A stretch of DNA of 64,000 nt from Hesseltinella vesiculosa (GCA_002104935.1 MCGT01000035.1:186001-250000); one strand, 5' to 3'. Positions 50,662 through 62,872 are shown, numbered from the stretch's first letter. Numbers and translations are program-made. The notes: generated by a model from the letters alone, not told the origin.

Positions 50662-53600
50662 ATGTACAAGAGACACAGTGGAAGAAGATCGGTGTCTCCT
50701 CAAGATACCCAATCGTCCGATGGTTCGCAATTTCGTCGCTCAGGCGCTGGCAACAAGGTCGCTTCCCTGAAAAACCAATGGCTGGCGGTCGAGCAAGAAC
50801 AACAACAAGCCGCTGCTCAATCTTACCATGGAAGCGTCCGGTCCACCACTTCCTCGGCTTCAGGAGGCAGCCACCGTGCACCTTCCCCCATGGCTATTCG
50901 CTCACGATTATCTTTTGAGCCCGGTAACGATTCTGAAGAAGAAGAAGACGAAGAAGATTTGGACCTGCAAGATCAAAGCAATGACCAAGTCATCCTGGAG
51001 AATGACCATCAAGCCTACTATGAGCCCAAACCTTCTACCTATACCAACTCAACTCCAACTTCCATGGCTATTCCTAGCCCATCTGCACACTTTGGCTCAT
51101 CCCAAGAGTTCAAGGTAAAAAAAAAAAAAAAAAGAGCTTGGGTGGTGCAGACATTTCATTTTTTTTTTCTTTTTACCAGGTGGCAAAGGAAGGTTGGATT
51201 TACAAACGCAACAGCCTCATGGTAAGTTTTTTGTCTCTGGCTTGGTTTTTGTAAACTCATTTCCTTTTTTAGCAATGGCGACAAGTGTATGCAGTGGCAA
51301 AGCATGGGAATGCGGTCAAGCCGGGCTCATTGTATCTTTACAAAGATGACAAGGTAAGCAACGCAGTGCAAAAAAGAAGCTCATAGAGTAACGGTTTTTT
51401 TTTTTTTCGTGCTATACTTGGATCTAGTTTGCAAATCATATTCACACCTACGATATGAGCGAAGTGGTGCAGGTGGAGCCACGGAACCAAGACTACCGGG
51501 CAGGAATCAAATGGGAGTTCCGGCTGTTGGTGAAGAAAGAAGACGTGATTCTGGCCACCGAAGACATGAGCAGCCGCCAAGCCTGGATCAACTCGCTCAC
51601 CTCGATCATGGGCAAAGTGTCACTTGCCAGCCACAGCGAATTACAGTCCAAAACGTATATGATGGAACAAGCCAATCGCCAGATGCGCATGGACAATGCT
51701 GCCCTCGAGACCGACAATGCCCGCCTGCGCCAAGAACTGCTCGATGTCCAAAAGCGCGAACGCTCGCTTGCCAGTGAACATGCCGCACGCGAATCCGGGC
51801 TGAACACCGAGCTGGAGCATGTGCGCCAAACCCTGGACGAGACGGAGCTGGAGCTGGTGGCGCTCCGCGAAAAGACAGAAACCCTCGAGCAGCAGAAGAT
51901 GACCTGGCAAGCCCGTACCCAGGAAATGCAGGCAGCCCTACAAGAATCCCGCGACAAGCTGGCTTACATGGAAGAACAACACGGCTATCTGGTGGAGGAC
52001 TTGGAGCAGCTCCGTGAAGAAAAAAAGGAATGGCAAATGGCAAGATCGTCTACACCTCCCCGACGCCAATTCAGTAGCGGTCCGCCCCCCTCAGCTGCGT
52101 ACCGTCATGGCCGCCGGGGCCCTCCTGCGCACGATGGCATGGCCTATGGTGACCTGTATGAACCAACTGACGATGTTGCTGGCCTCCGTCACATCAAGTC
52201 TCAGCTACAATCGCTCGTCGACCATATCAAGGACCCGGCCCTGTTGGCTCATGTAGAGGACGTCAAGGCGGGCGTCGATAAGCTTGACGACAGCCTGAGT
52301 GATGCCAAAGAAGGCTGGGCAGATCTCCAGGACAACCTGGTCAAACTACTGGCAAAAGAACAGCAGGACAAGGATGAACTGTGGACGTCGGTGCGTGAAG
52401 GCCTCGACAAGTGGCAAGGAGACGGTGAAAAGGTCGACCATATGCTGCAAGATATCCAAGCCTCGCAGACCTCTCTGCTCACGATGCTCAGGGACCAGTC
52501 AGCCAACCAAGGCCCCCTCGACCTCGCCCCGGTCATGGAGCAATGGCAAGCTGAACAAAAGAAATTCTTGCAGCAGCTCCAGGACCAATTTGGCGTGTCT
52601 GCCGTCGCCCAGCCTGCATCGGCTCGTCAAGACCAGCACCTCGAAAAACAGTTCCTGCAAGCCCTCGACAGCCTCAGGGAGAACGTTGACCAAGGCCGAA
52701 CCGATTCCGAAAAGAGTTTCAAGGTGCTTGGACAGCTCTTCCAGCATGTGCTTCATCAGTTGGACGACTTGGACGTGCCTGACCTGGCCAAGCCCCTGGA
52801 CGATGTCATGGAGCGCCTCTTGACCATGGACGAGCGCCTTCATCGCCTGCAAGTCTACACCCACAAGGATGCTGGAGCTGCTGACGACCAGATCCATGGG
52901 GATGACGTGCGCGACATGCTGGTCGACACCCGTAGCTTTATGGCCCACATTGAACAGGTACTGGACCAGTTTGGCGGCAACCAGGCCGGCTTGGAAGCTA
53001 CCGTCAGACGCGCCGTCAAAACAGCCCTCAATACTCACACCGAGCGACAACAAGCCCAGGGACAGGACGCCACCGACCAGCTACAGCGCTATGAAGACAG
53101 AGCCCGTGACTACATGGATCGATCCATGAAGGACATGCGCACGCATCTTGAAGACTGCACCACTGAGCAGTACAAGATGACGGAGGAGCTGATCCTGCGC
53201 GCCGTCCAGCACCTACAGCAAATCACTTCCGAGCACCAGCCCTTGACCAACAACGAAGGCAATGATACCAAGGCCCTGCAAGCCCAGCGCCAGGACCTCG
53301 AAAACGCCATTGATCGCCTTTTAAAGGAAAAGCGCCAGCTAGAGGCCGACAGCAAGCAGCTGGGCAAGGATAATCAGCAATTGGAAGTTGCCCTGCATAA
53401 GAAGCAAGCCGAGCTGCAAGTTGCCCAGGACGAATACAGCCGCCTGAAACAGCAGATCGACCACGATCGCCAAGCCGCCGTGACTCATCTTGCCCGTGAC
53501 CTCGAGCCCTTGCTGCGACAGATTCAACAATTCAAACAGTCGCCCCCCTCACCTCAAGAAGATCTCTTTTCCGACGACAGTGGCGAATACATTGATCTTG

Positions 53601-53743
53601 GTCGGGTAAATTTCCTTTTTGCTCTCATAAGCTGGTCCTCACTTTTTTTTTTTTTTTCGTACCGCTAGGGATCTCGTAACAGGAAACCAAACAAGGACAA
53701 GCGCCAATCCCCATTAGCAAATTATCTTCACCAGCCTCGTTAG
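50662..53743 (+). CDS. PH-domain protein with long coiled coil
   Basis: Five exons: 50662-51114, 51180-51221, 51273-51353, 51428-53605, 53669-53743; 942 aa. Residues 1-150 are disordered and Ser-rich with an acidic run EEEEDEEDLDLQ. A PH domain spans about 152-245, assembled over four exons (VAKEGWIYKRNSLM, QWRQVYAVAKHG, LYLYKDD, then FANHIHTYDMSEVVQVE and QAWINSLTSIM as the C-terminal helix). Long heptad-rich coiled coils follow (about 255-380 and much of 420-900), broken by an Arg/Pro/Gly-rich stretch near 390-420. PH domains bind phosphoinositides or proteins at membranes, so a membrane- or cortex-attached scaffold is likely (inference). Ortholog not recognised. Confidence 0.85.
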
Positions 53744-54224
53744 GCTACCATATACCATCTGACTCCGGACCTTGAAAGACAGAATAATAAAAAAAAAACC
53801 CTGCATCGGAGGGAAGAGTTGAAAGCAGTGGACTGCACAGGGAAACTCCAAGGAGCCAATAAAAAGCATACAAGCGGCGGTTTTCTAAAATGAGGAGAGG
53901 AGAATGCCAGTGCCAGTGTCTTCCAGCATATTCACCCATATTGCTTGTCGCTTCTTTGGCCCACCATCGACTCCTTTCATCCCCTGACCTTTGATTTGAA
54001 CATAACTATTTATAGTCTGAGCAACTGAAAAAGTCTTAAGTGACGGTATCGAAGCTTCGGTTAGGATAGGGGACGTAAGCGACGTTTTTTTTTTCCCGTG
54101 GTGCTGTTGCATTTTGCCATTGTGCGACCTGGTGAAAAATCCAAAAAAAGTGAGCGTTTTTTTTTCTGCCTCCTCTTCTTCTTTCCATTGGACTTTTTTT
54201 TCTTCTTCTTTTTTTATAACTTCC
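53744..54224. other. Spacer, PH-domain gene to F-box gene
   Basis: 481 bp with AATAATAAAAAAAAAC near 53784 as a likely polyadenylation region and pyrimidine-rich DNA (TTCTTCTTC) just before the F-box gene start, as in many fungal promoters. No gene seen. Confidence 0.4.
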
Positions 54225-55478
54225 ATGGCAAATTCTCTGTTAGATTTGCCAAATGAATTATTGCTACAGGTGGCCTTGCACCTGTCGTTTTCAGACCTGT
54301 GGTACTTTCGCACCTGCTCAAAATCAACACGACGGCTGGGACAAGAGCTGATATTAAGCAAATATGGCATCGACTTGCTGGACCCACAGCTCCATCCCTT
54401 TGCGTATCTGGTCTATTCTGCAACAGCCTTTTTAGAACGCAACAGCCAGGATCCTTCGACATGTCAGTGGATAGCGAATCATCTTGCCATTGCTATCCAT
54501 GACCGCCTACCCAAAGTGTTTGGCATCCCTTCCACCTTGGATTATTTCATGGATGTGTACATTGGCATTTTTATGGACTCACTCTTCCTCGATCTGCCTT
54601 ATTGTTCTCCATGCCAGCTTCGGGAATGGAACCAGCTGCAGCCTTACACACCCCAAGCCTCCTTGTCTTCTGCCCCACCGCACGACACACCCGAGCCAAC
54701 GGACCCCCTGTCTTCGCTGGCCACCCCATCCTCTGCCTTCCCATCCCCTCCGTCACCTTCCTCTTCTTCCTCCAGCAGCAATTTGGCCCTGTTCACCATC
54801 TCCACCGTCAGCGATACCTCGGCCTCCCTCTACACAGCCACCATCCACGTTGCTGATCTCCTGTCCACCCTGGACAATGTCCTGTCGATCTTGTTCAGCT
54901 CCAATCGCCAGAAATCCTTTATTGTCGCTCACCTTCACCGCATGGTGCTGCAGCTTACCCACCAATATCGACGCATCGACGAACATGACCGAGCTTGCTG
55001 CGGTCTGCGCATCTGTGTGCTGCTGGTCTGCCGCCTCGTCGACCAAGGGCTGCTGTCGATTGCTGAAGTCAATTCATTCGCTGGCCTGCTTCCGGGCTTT
55101 TTTATCACGGCTCCCTCGGATGTCCACATGAGCTGGAACGCCACGCCGCGACCATCACCGCCGCCTTCACGGTCGCCGTCTCTTGGCACGCTGCTGTCCC
55201 AACGCCTGCGTCAACAACAACGTCTAACATACCCCCCAACCCAGCCCGACTTGACCTCGTCCGACGACCGTCTGTCCCGTGACCCATTATCGCTCTACAT
55301 CAATCACCCGCACTGGCCTCTGTGGCTTCAAGAAACAAAGCTGCGCATGATGATCGTGCTGGATCTGGCACGGGGCCTGATTGCCCAGTACCATGCAAGG
55401 AAAATCGCCCGCCTTGATATCCAGTACCTTACCAATATGCTGCAAGAAACCGTCTCTGCATTTAATGTATTCAAGTAG
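54225..55478 (+). CDS. F-box protein
   Basis: Single exon, 417 aa. An F-box-like motif lies at residues 5-45 (LLDLPNELLLQVALHLSFSD then LWYFRTCSKSTRRLGQELIL). F-box proteins are substrate adaptors of SCF ubiquitin ligases through Skp1 (family knowledge). The middle has a low-complexity Ser/Pro stretch (about 150-190) and the rest is helical without recognised repeats, so the substrate cannot be guessed. Start ATG at 54225; a longer frame open upstream begins inside the pyrimidine-rich promoter. Convergent with the 55661 gene (182 bp). Confidence 0.8.
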   Translation: MANSLLDLPNELLLQVALHLSFSDLWYFRTCSKSTRRLGQELILSKYGIDLLDPQLHPFAYLVYSATAFLERNSQDPSTCQWIANHLAIAIHDRLPKVFGIPSTLDYFMDVYIGIFMDSLFLDLPYCSPCQLREWNQLQPYTPQASLSSAPPHDTPEPTDPLSSLATPSSAFPSPPSPSSSSSSSNLALFTISTVSDTSASLYTATIHVADLLSTLDNVLSILFSSNRQKSFIVAHLHRMVLQLTHQYRRIDEHDRACCGLRICVLLVCRLVDQGLLSIAEVNSFAGLLPGFFITAPSDVHMSWNATPRPSPPPSRSPSLGTLLSQRLRQQQRLTYPPTQPDLTSSDDRLSRDPLSLYINHPHWPLWLQETKLRMMIVLDLARGLIAQYHARKIARLDIQYLTNMLQETVSAFNVFK

Positions 55479-55660
55479 ACCCTTTCTTCATCTTCTGTAC
55501 CATATGTTGATACCTCGCTTCTTGTTCCTCCGCCTCTAAAAAAAAAAACCGCCGTCGTGCCATGTCTTTTTTAAACAAAGTTTGTTTTATAATAATTGGT
55601 ATGGACATGGATGAGGATGATGAGGGATATGGAAGAGAAGGAATGTAAAAGAGGAAAGAA

Positions 55661-57272
55661 TTAAGTGGTGGGTTGGAGCATACTTTGCCAGCGACAGACG
55701 GCTTGGAAAACCTTGTGACTCTGCAGCATGCCTTGTTCCGCTTGAAAGGCAACCACCAGCTGGCGTAGACTCTGCTGGGCTTGTAAAGCCATTTGGGTAT
55801 CACTGGACATCTTCTCGCCAAAGTACAACAGCGTGCATGCTGACGTCAAAGTATCAATCAGCTAAGGAAAAAAAAAAAAAAAAAAAAAAAGGGTGTGAAA
55901 TGACAAGACGGGAGGTGGTTCAGGCTCCTACCTCGGGAAGGATACATCGATGGTGAATAGAAAAGAGACGAAAGACCGATTGGATGAGTTGAAAGGCAAT
56001 CATGATGCCGTTGTTGAGCACTTGCTCGAGACGGTCACGGGCGTTGCTGGAAAAGGTAAAGTAGTCGGCCGACGACTGTTCTTGAGCGCGGTCGTTCTCG
56101 GCCAGAGCCAGAATCAGTTCGCGCTGATACCAATGCAGGAGACCGGACAGATACAGCACCTGCAGTCGCAGCTGCTGCCAGAGCGGAAGCGTAGCTTGCT
56201 CAACTTGCATGGCTTTGGTGCTGTCCTGGAACCAGGCATCCAGCTGGCCGATGGAAGTGGCCTCGTCTCGGAGCAGAGCCCAGCCACGGATCTCGTAGTA
56301 CACCCAGAGTCGCTGCAGATAATGCGGGTGGTCGTACGAGGCAGAGGAGTAGCGTGCCATCAGCTCAGGACTCTGGAGGTGGGCGTTGGAAGGTGCTTGT
56401 TGAGGCTTGGTCATGGTGGGCGTGCCGTCTTCGGGGCCCGAGGCATTGGTGGCGAATTTAATGCGTTGAAACCAGGCGCGGAAATTCCACCACTTGGTGT
56501 AGTCGAGGTACTGGATCTGGCGCTTGGCTACCCACAAAAAGTGATCTTCATGCTGCATGACAAGATTGGCGTACAGATGTAACAAAACGAGGGCTTCGAC
56601 ATTGCTGGTGGAGATATCGTCAAACTCGACGGCTTCGCAGGCCAGTGTGTAGCAGTCCTGGGCCAAGGGTAGCAGTGTCGGCAGTGTCGAGGGCGGGAAG
56701 CTGTCAGGGTGGCACATCACTCCATGCAAGGCACTGTATGCACAGAGCGCGTACAGCAAGCCACGATGGAGGGTGCCTTGGTGAAACATCTGCAGAAACT
56801 GAGCAGGGTCTCGCCACGTCGGGCTGGACGATGTGCAGGATAAGTGCAGACGGACCAATCGGTCAAACAGTTCATACGGATACGGAGCCAGCGAAGGATG
56901 GTCGTGCCAGACCCGAGGATTGCCGCCACCCAGTTTGCTGAAGCTGCGTTTGCTGACGGGCGTCACCGGCAACCACCCCATGCTGCTGTTGCGTTTCTTG
57001 GCCAGGAATGGTGGTGTGGCCGGCTGCTCAGCATCTGCCACAACCGGTGACGGTAGCTGTTTCTTCATGTCACTGAGTGTCCGGTACAATTGACCTAGCG
57101 TGCGGATGTTGGTCTCGACTTCCACGAGCGATCGTTTGCGTTCCTTCATCACCCAGCCTTCCGGCAACGTCCAGTCTTCTTCCTTTTGAATGGGTAAGAA
57201 TGACACATCCAGCGGCACTGGCAGTACTGGTCGTACGATTTCGCTGGTCCCATTTGCTTGCGGTTGGTACAT
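55661..57272 (-). CDS. Fungal transcription-factor-like protein without zinc cluster
   Basis: Two exons: 57272-55932 and 55861-55661, joined LPE to LIDTLTSACTLLYFGEKM; 513 aa. The region from about residue 115 (PYPYELFDRLVRLHLSC, then HRGLLYALCAYSALHG and VEALVLLHLYANLVM) resembles the middle-homology region of fungal Zn2Cys6 regulators. No Cys6 DNA-binding motif is seen in the N-terminal 110 residues or in the 630 bp upstream. Either the protein works without it or an upstream exon is missed. The intron has a poly-T tract of about 24 bases on the coding strand. It diverges from the dienelactone hydrolase gene. Confidence 0.7.
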
Positions 57273-57904
57273 TACGAAAAAAAAAAAACCGTTGTTGAAT
57301 TGAAAAAAAAAGAGTGAGAATCAAAATAAAAATCGAGCCTCCTTTTTCCTCCCCTAGCGTGCCTTTTTTTTTTTTTTTTGCCCCACCATTTTTCATCTGC
57401 TCGATCACAGGCTCACCTAAAATGTGGCCAACCAACGTGGCCGTAGCAAAAAACCAAGTTGGCCAAAGCAAAAGATGAACAAGGTTTTCATGCTGATCCC
57501 CAATGCACGTGTATCCTCCCAAATCAATCCCATGCTTACGTTTGTGAGAAAAGGAACCTCGTTGACAGGACTGAGCACCGAATGAAAGGAAGAACAGTGC
57601 AGCCAGTCATAAACGCAGAGGCAAAAAGGCGCTAAATGCACTAACCTGGCCCCCATGCAGAAACGTAAAAGACATGCTATTTCCTCCGTTGAAGCCTTTT
57701 ATCTACACCCCATGGCATGATTTGGTCCCCTGGCCAACAACTGATTTCCTCCAATTGGCAACGGAGTTTTTTTGCTAATGTGGCATCAGTTGTTGACATT
57801 GGCGCCATTTTATTGGCTCGGAGAAGGGTAAAGAATAAAAAAAATTTCAGGGCGCACCTCTCTTTCCTCTTTCTTTCAATATTCGTCACCTACCTCTTTG
57901 GAAG
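57273..57904. other. Divergent upstream region with a possible small spliced frame
   Basis: 632 bp between start codons. On the minus strand an ATG at 57675 gives MSFTFLHGGQ, with GTTAGT at the boundary, and a second open stretch from 57570 contains a hydrophobic segment LLLWPTWFFATATLVGHIL. This could be a small membrane protein or chance. A poly-T run of 16 lies near 57364-57379. Confidence 0.25.
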
Positions 57905-58949
57905 ATGACGCCCTTGCCTGTAAAAGCTTGTTGTACAGTTAAGCCTGTTGAATCCGACTATGAGCCTGTAGGTGCCTTGGTTCAAATAGATGATTATTCT
58001 GCTTATGTGGTTGGTCCTGAAGTAATAGTCACAGACTAAATGAAACGTGCGCAGGCACCTAAAACCCATTTCTTCCTCGCTCTCTTTTATTGATAAGGAG
58101 GCCAAGAAAGCGATCATTGTCCTTTATGATATTTTTGGATTCCAGTAAGTGGGAAGATAGCAAGACTTGTCTCAGCTTTCTTTCCAGCGCCAATACCAAG
58201 CAATTCTGTGATGCCCTCGCTCGAGAACGGGATTACAAGGTGGTGATGCCCGACTTCTTCATGGGCGACTACTTTTCTCAAGACCATGTGCCTTCAGGCC
58301 ATGGCTTTCTTGTCAACTCCATCAACTGGGTCCGCTTGATCTCTTACATCATTGGCCATGCCACTTTTTCAAAGGTAGGGTGTGTGTGTGTGGAGGGGGG
58401 GAGGTCTGCAGAAATTCATTGGTTTGTCAAAAGACCGAGCCGTGCTTGGACAAGACGTACGCCTGGCTGAAAAACCAGGGCCATGACACCGTTGGCCTGG
58501 TTGGTTTTTGCTGGGGAGGAAAGCGGTCCATTGAATATGCAGCCAAGCATGATTTTGTCGTGGGCGCCGCGCTGATCCATCCCTCCATGATGACCCTGGG
58601 AGACTTCAAAATGGCCAAATCGCCTCTTCTCTTGATCCCCACCAAGGATGAGCCTGACTTGGTAAGCAACAGCGAGAGACGGAGATTGTGTCACGCTGAT
58701 CTTTCTTCCATCCAGACGCCACATTTTGAGTTGCTCAAGACCAAGCCTTTCTTTGACAAGTGCAAACATGTCCGTTATCAAGGTAAACTCCTCCGGCTGT
58801 TGAGTCACCCATTTCACTCTTTCTTTTTAGATATCAACCATGGCTTTGCCTCTGCACGCGGCGACTGGACGGATGAACACGTCCGAAGCCGGGTGAATGA
58901 CGCCATCCAGGAAACCGTCACCTTTTTCGACGGTCTGTTCGACGTGTAA
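57905..58949 (+). CDS. Dienelactone hydrolase family protein
   Basis: Alpha/beta-hydrolase of the dienelactone hydrolase family (carboxymethylenebutenolidase-like). Six exons: 57905-58021, 58098-58144, 58188-58374, 58434-58661, 58716-58782, 58831-58949; 765 nt, 254 aa, the normal size. It starts MTPLPVKACCTVKPVESDYE as in fungal members. Visible: KKAIIVLYDIFGF, the nucleophile motif GFCWGGK (Cys), Asp in PTKDEPDL and His in INHGFASARGDW, giving the Cys-Asp-His triad. Natural substrate in fungi is uncertain; a cytosolic hydrolase without signal peptide. The same strand as the acyltransferase gene that follows. Confidence 0.9.
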
Positions 58950-59151
58950 CCGACGCTTTTCTGTTGGTATCCTTATCACGCTTTCAAGAATAAACGGGGG
59001 AAAACCGAAGAACGTGTTTGGCCAGCGGGAAAAACATTAGCGAACCACGCTGGCCATTGGCTGGGATCCTTTTTTTTTTTTTATCAGCTTGGCTCTTTCA
59101 CCCTTTCATTTTATTTTATTTTATTTTTTTTTTCGTTCAGGGCAGAAGCTA

Positions 59152-60350
59152 ATGGCCGATTATTTTGTCTTATTTCGGCTACCACCAGCAGTGGTGGTGT
59201 CGCCGGTGGTGGTGTTTCCCATCTACATGGCAGCGCTGTTAATGGACTATTTAATCATCAGCTACATTCGCCTGCATCGATCGTCTGCAGTGTCCAGCAC
59301 CGGCTTTTTTATCATTGTCATTGCGTATCACATCTTGATCCCTCTGTCCATCGTTTCGACCTCGCCTGGCCTGAATGTGTTCTTTACTGCAGCTCCATTG
59401 TACATGGCCATGTTCACAGCCAGCCTTCCGCCCAACGAACTTGCCAGTATCCGCCGTTGGGGCTATCGCCTCAGCACCGACCTTGTCGACCCAGATCAGG
59501 GCGGCCGGGTGCGGCTCCACGGCCTTGCCAAGGTGTTCCGTGGACTGTTCAAGTTGATATTTAATCAGGCCATTGTCAATCCCTATGGCCTAGGCGACAT
59601 GAACAACGACCTGAAGCAGATCCTGACGCAGCCTTGGTATGAGCCCCAAGCTGTACTGTACCATCTGGTACTTGGGATCAAAGCTTATTGCTTACTTGGC
59701 ATTGTCGATATGTGGCTGGGAGCTGAACAAGCCTTGTTTGGTGTGCGCTACATCGATATCTTCAACTCACCTATCCTGTCCTCTAGGTAAGTCTGTTGTG
59801 TAAACCGGTGCATACTGATCTGTTCTTTTTTTTTTTTTTTAAAGTCCTCGAGATTTCTGGAGGTAACACGAAAGCCTAAAGGGCGATCATCAAAATCATC
59901 TTGAACCGTCCTCTTTTTTTTTTTTTTTTGCCCAGCCGCCGATGGAACATGGTGATGCACAATACATTCCATGACAAGGTGTTTCTGAAAGAGTCGGACA
60001 AGTCTCCCATCGACAAGAAGCGCAAGGCCACTTCGTCCTTTTGGTCGTCGAACAATGGCCGGGGCTTGCTGGTGTTCATCTTGAGCGGGGTGCTCCATGA
60101 GATGATTGTGTGTGCCAACAGCCGCGAAGTCACGCTGGAAAACACTGCCTTTTTTCTCGTCCATGGGGTTGTCGTCATGCTGGAGGCCAACCTGCTGCGG
60201 AAACAACCTCCTGCCCATTGGCTGACCTGGACGCTGTGTGTGCTTGCTCATCTCGTCTTCATCAGTCTAACCGCTCGCCTCTTCTTGGCTCCCTTTATCC
60301 GTTATGATTTCCTTTCCCCCTTGCTCGCTACCCATACGTTTCTCGTCTGA
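59152..60350 (+). CDS. Wax synthase / MBOAT-like acyltransferase
   Basis: Multi-pass membrane protein resembling the wax-synthase-domain family, which transfers acyl chains to alcohols or sugars in the ER. Three exons: 59152-59786, an 18-nt microexon 59845-59862, and 59936-60350; total 1068 nt, 355 aa. The microexon supplies PRDFW, completing SPRDFWSRRWNMVMHNTF, the conserved family motif; skipping it keeps the frame but removes the motif. The catalytic-type His is in FILSGVLHEMIV. About 7-8 hydrophobic segments are visible, starting with VVVFPIYMAALLMDYLIISY. Many fungal relatives act in secondary metabolism, but no such cluster is seen here. Convergent with ILV6 (97 bp). Confidence 0.82.
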
Positions 60351-60447
60351 CCTCGTCTCCTCCAATGCCATAGAGCTTACATAGACAGTTAAAAAAATAA
60401 ACTTGTTTTTAATGAACGTCTGGGTGCAATAGCTCTAGAAGGATGGT

Positions 60448-61648
60448 TTAACCAGGAGGCAACAAGCTGGCATCGACAGCCTCGTCTTCTTCATAAGAAT
60501 GTTCTGTTTGGGCTTCATAATGGTCATGCACAGGCGAGCGAGGCATGGCCATCACACCTACAACGAAAAAACCGTTAGATAAACTCTCTCTCTCTCCCCC
60601 GCGCGCGCCTGTTCTTTACCTGTTCTTGAGGCTTCCAAGATGCCAAACGGTTTCACGAGTTTCATAAAGGAATCAATGCGACCAGGCTTGGCACACATTT
60701 CCACCACCACCGAGTCTGACGACACATCCACCACCTTGCCATCAAACAAACGAGTCAGTTCGGTCAAGGCACGTAAATGAGAAAAGGTTTCACGCAGGGT
60801 TTCTGAAGGCGTGGCAACGGCCGTGCTCTGCAGATAAAAAAAAAGTGGGGTGAGCCTGGCTGCTGTCATTACCGCTCCTTACTGCTTACGTGATGGCCAA
60901 GTATTTGTTGAGCCAAGTTTTCGTCTTCAAACTCAACTTGATCGTCAAGCTTGGCTGTTGGCAGTTGTTCATGAAGATGTTCTGGGCCCAAGATCGACAC
61001 CTTGATCAACAGCAATTCTCGTTCAATCAATTTGGTCTTGGTGTAATCCAACACAGCCCACACAGGCACCTGCCATCGTCCAAGAAAAACCGTAAGTCAT
61101 TGCCTTTTTTTTTTTTTTTAGCACTTACCAAATCTTCCAATTGACGACGGGCTTGTTCGATTTGGACGTTGCGGCCGTTGAAGACAACCGTCATGCGGCT
61201 GAGATCTGGCACTTCGGTATTAGCAACCACCAAGGATTCAATGTTGAAACCACGGGCAGCCAATACTCCCGACAAGCGGCTCAACACGCCGGGTTCGTTT
61301 TGAACAAGACAGTTGAGAATATGGCGAGTTTCTGGTGCCTTGGAAGGGGCGGGGGTATTGTACAAGATGTTGGTGACGGCATCTTCGACAGAGGGTTCAG
61401 GCACAGCCGGTACAGGGCCGAATCGCCGTTGACGAAGATGCTTTTTGAATGACATTGCACTGGTGGCACTGGTAGGTTGTGTGGATTTGAGTCGCATCAC
61501 CTGAGACACGGTGGATCGCAATGGCTAATAAAAAAAATGACAACATATAAAAAATAGGTAAGAACGCGCGAATCCATGGCCATCCACTTGCCTGAGTTTG
61601 AACTCTGCCACTTACCGTACGTCCAATGGATGTCACTGCACGAAACAT
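60448..61648 (-). CDS. ILV6: Acetolactate synthase regulatory subunit
   Basis: Regulatory (small) subunit of acetohydroxyacid synthase, which carries out the first common step of valine and isoleucine synthesis in mitochondria and gives feedback inhibition. Five exons: 61648-61616, 61524-61129, 61069-60890, 60827-60620, 60557-60448; 927 nt, 308 aa (yeast Ilv6 309). The basic, Ser/Thr-rich N-terminus (MFRAVTSIGRT..) fits a mitochondrial targeting signal. The ACT domain begins at about residue 80 with LNCLVQNEPGVLSRLSGVLA and RGFNIESLVV. The C-terminal domain contains LTRLFDGKVVDVSSDSVVVE and KPFGILEASRTG. Confidence 0.93.
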
Positions 61649-61863
61649 GATTAAGAAAAGAGAAATGCAATAAAGTTTGAAAAAAAAAAGAAGAGCAAGA
61701 AAAAAGAAAAAAGTGGAGAAAAAGGCTTTCTTATCTCACAACAAAAAGCCAGCTACAGATTCTCATTGGTCAACTGGACGACATGTCATTCCATGTCTCA
61801 TTGTGGAACGGTGCTTGTCAAAAAACAAACTTGTTGTTTATTCAAAATAGAGAGGCAGGATCT

Positions 61864-62516
61864 CTAAAGGAAGGAATGAGTCTCACGAGGCCCATATTTT
61901 GTTCCTGGCCTACCATTATAGATGGCAATGTCCTCAGTGTTGAACAGGCAAAACACAACTTGACCCACCTTGATCAAAAAAGGAAAAAAAATATGAATTG
62001 TCAAAAGCCCAGCACAGCCAATCCCCCTTCCAATCATGTACCATCTGACTCATCGTTACTTACCTGCTCTGGATGGCGTTCTAAAAACTGTCGAACGGTA
62101 CTCAAAGCGACATTTGCTGCTCGCTCCTTGTTGTACCCATATACTCCCGTACTGACACATGGGAATGCAATCGACCGAAGCTGGTTCTCCACGAGCACTT
62201 CCATACATCGCCGGTAGCAGCTCTCCAGCATCTTTGGCTGCTCTGGTGGAGCGATCGGTCCCACCGTGTGGATCACATCTGCGTTATCAAAATAAATATC
62301 AAATGGTCTGTCTTTTCCTCATGACAATCATACGCACGTTTGGCTGGCAGCCGATATCCTAAACAGACGAGGTTCGTTCAGCGACTTGCATTCTTATTTT
62401 AGTTGACGTTTACCCTTGGTGATTTTAGCATCGCCAGTAGCACAGCCTTCCAATGAACGGCATTCGTTCAGCAGCCCTGACCCGGCTGCTCTGTGGATCG
62501 CTCCATCAACACCACT

Positions 62517-62548
<32 letters not shown>

Positions 62549-62872
62549 GCGTGGGTACCCGAAATATCAGCCGTTTACCGTGCTTCTATTCTTTCGTTAC
62601 CCTCCACCAAGAAGTGAATTGTTGGCCGCATTGACTAGAGCACAAGTAAGCAATGTCAGTGATGATCACAGCTCATGTCTTTCATTCATTACCAATGGCA
62701 TCTACTTCAAGGGTAGTGATGCTGTCTTGGCTGTTGCAAAAATAAATAAATGGAGTGCATTTTTTTATGAAGAGTCATACGTGAGAAGGACCTTGCTTCT
62801 CAAGGCCGGATTGGTAGCCGTTTGGAAATGCTGCTTGATATGTTCCAATGCTCGAGCACGGATCGTTGACAT
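61864..62872 (-). CDS. Macro-domain protein (ADP-ribose hydrolase-like)
   Basis: Small macro-domain protein related to bacterial YmdB and MACROD enzymes that remove ADP-ribose from proteins or deacetylate O-acetyl-ADP-ribose. Seven exons, several tiny: 62872-62781, 62730-62693, 62634-62601, 62514-62414, 62358-62338 (21 nt), 62278-62064, 61968-61864; 606 nt, 201 aa. Visible: [20 protein letters not shown] then [12 protein letters not shown] (ADP-ribose loop with the Asn and Asp used in catalysis), [40 protein letters not shown] and [14 protein letters not shown]. One intron holds a poly-T tract of about 28 bases. 215 bp downstream on the same strand lies ILV6. Confidence 0.9.
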
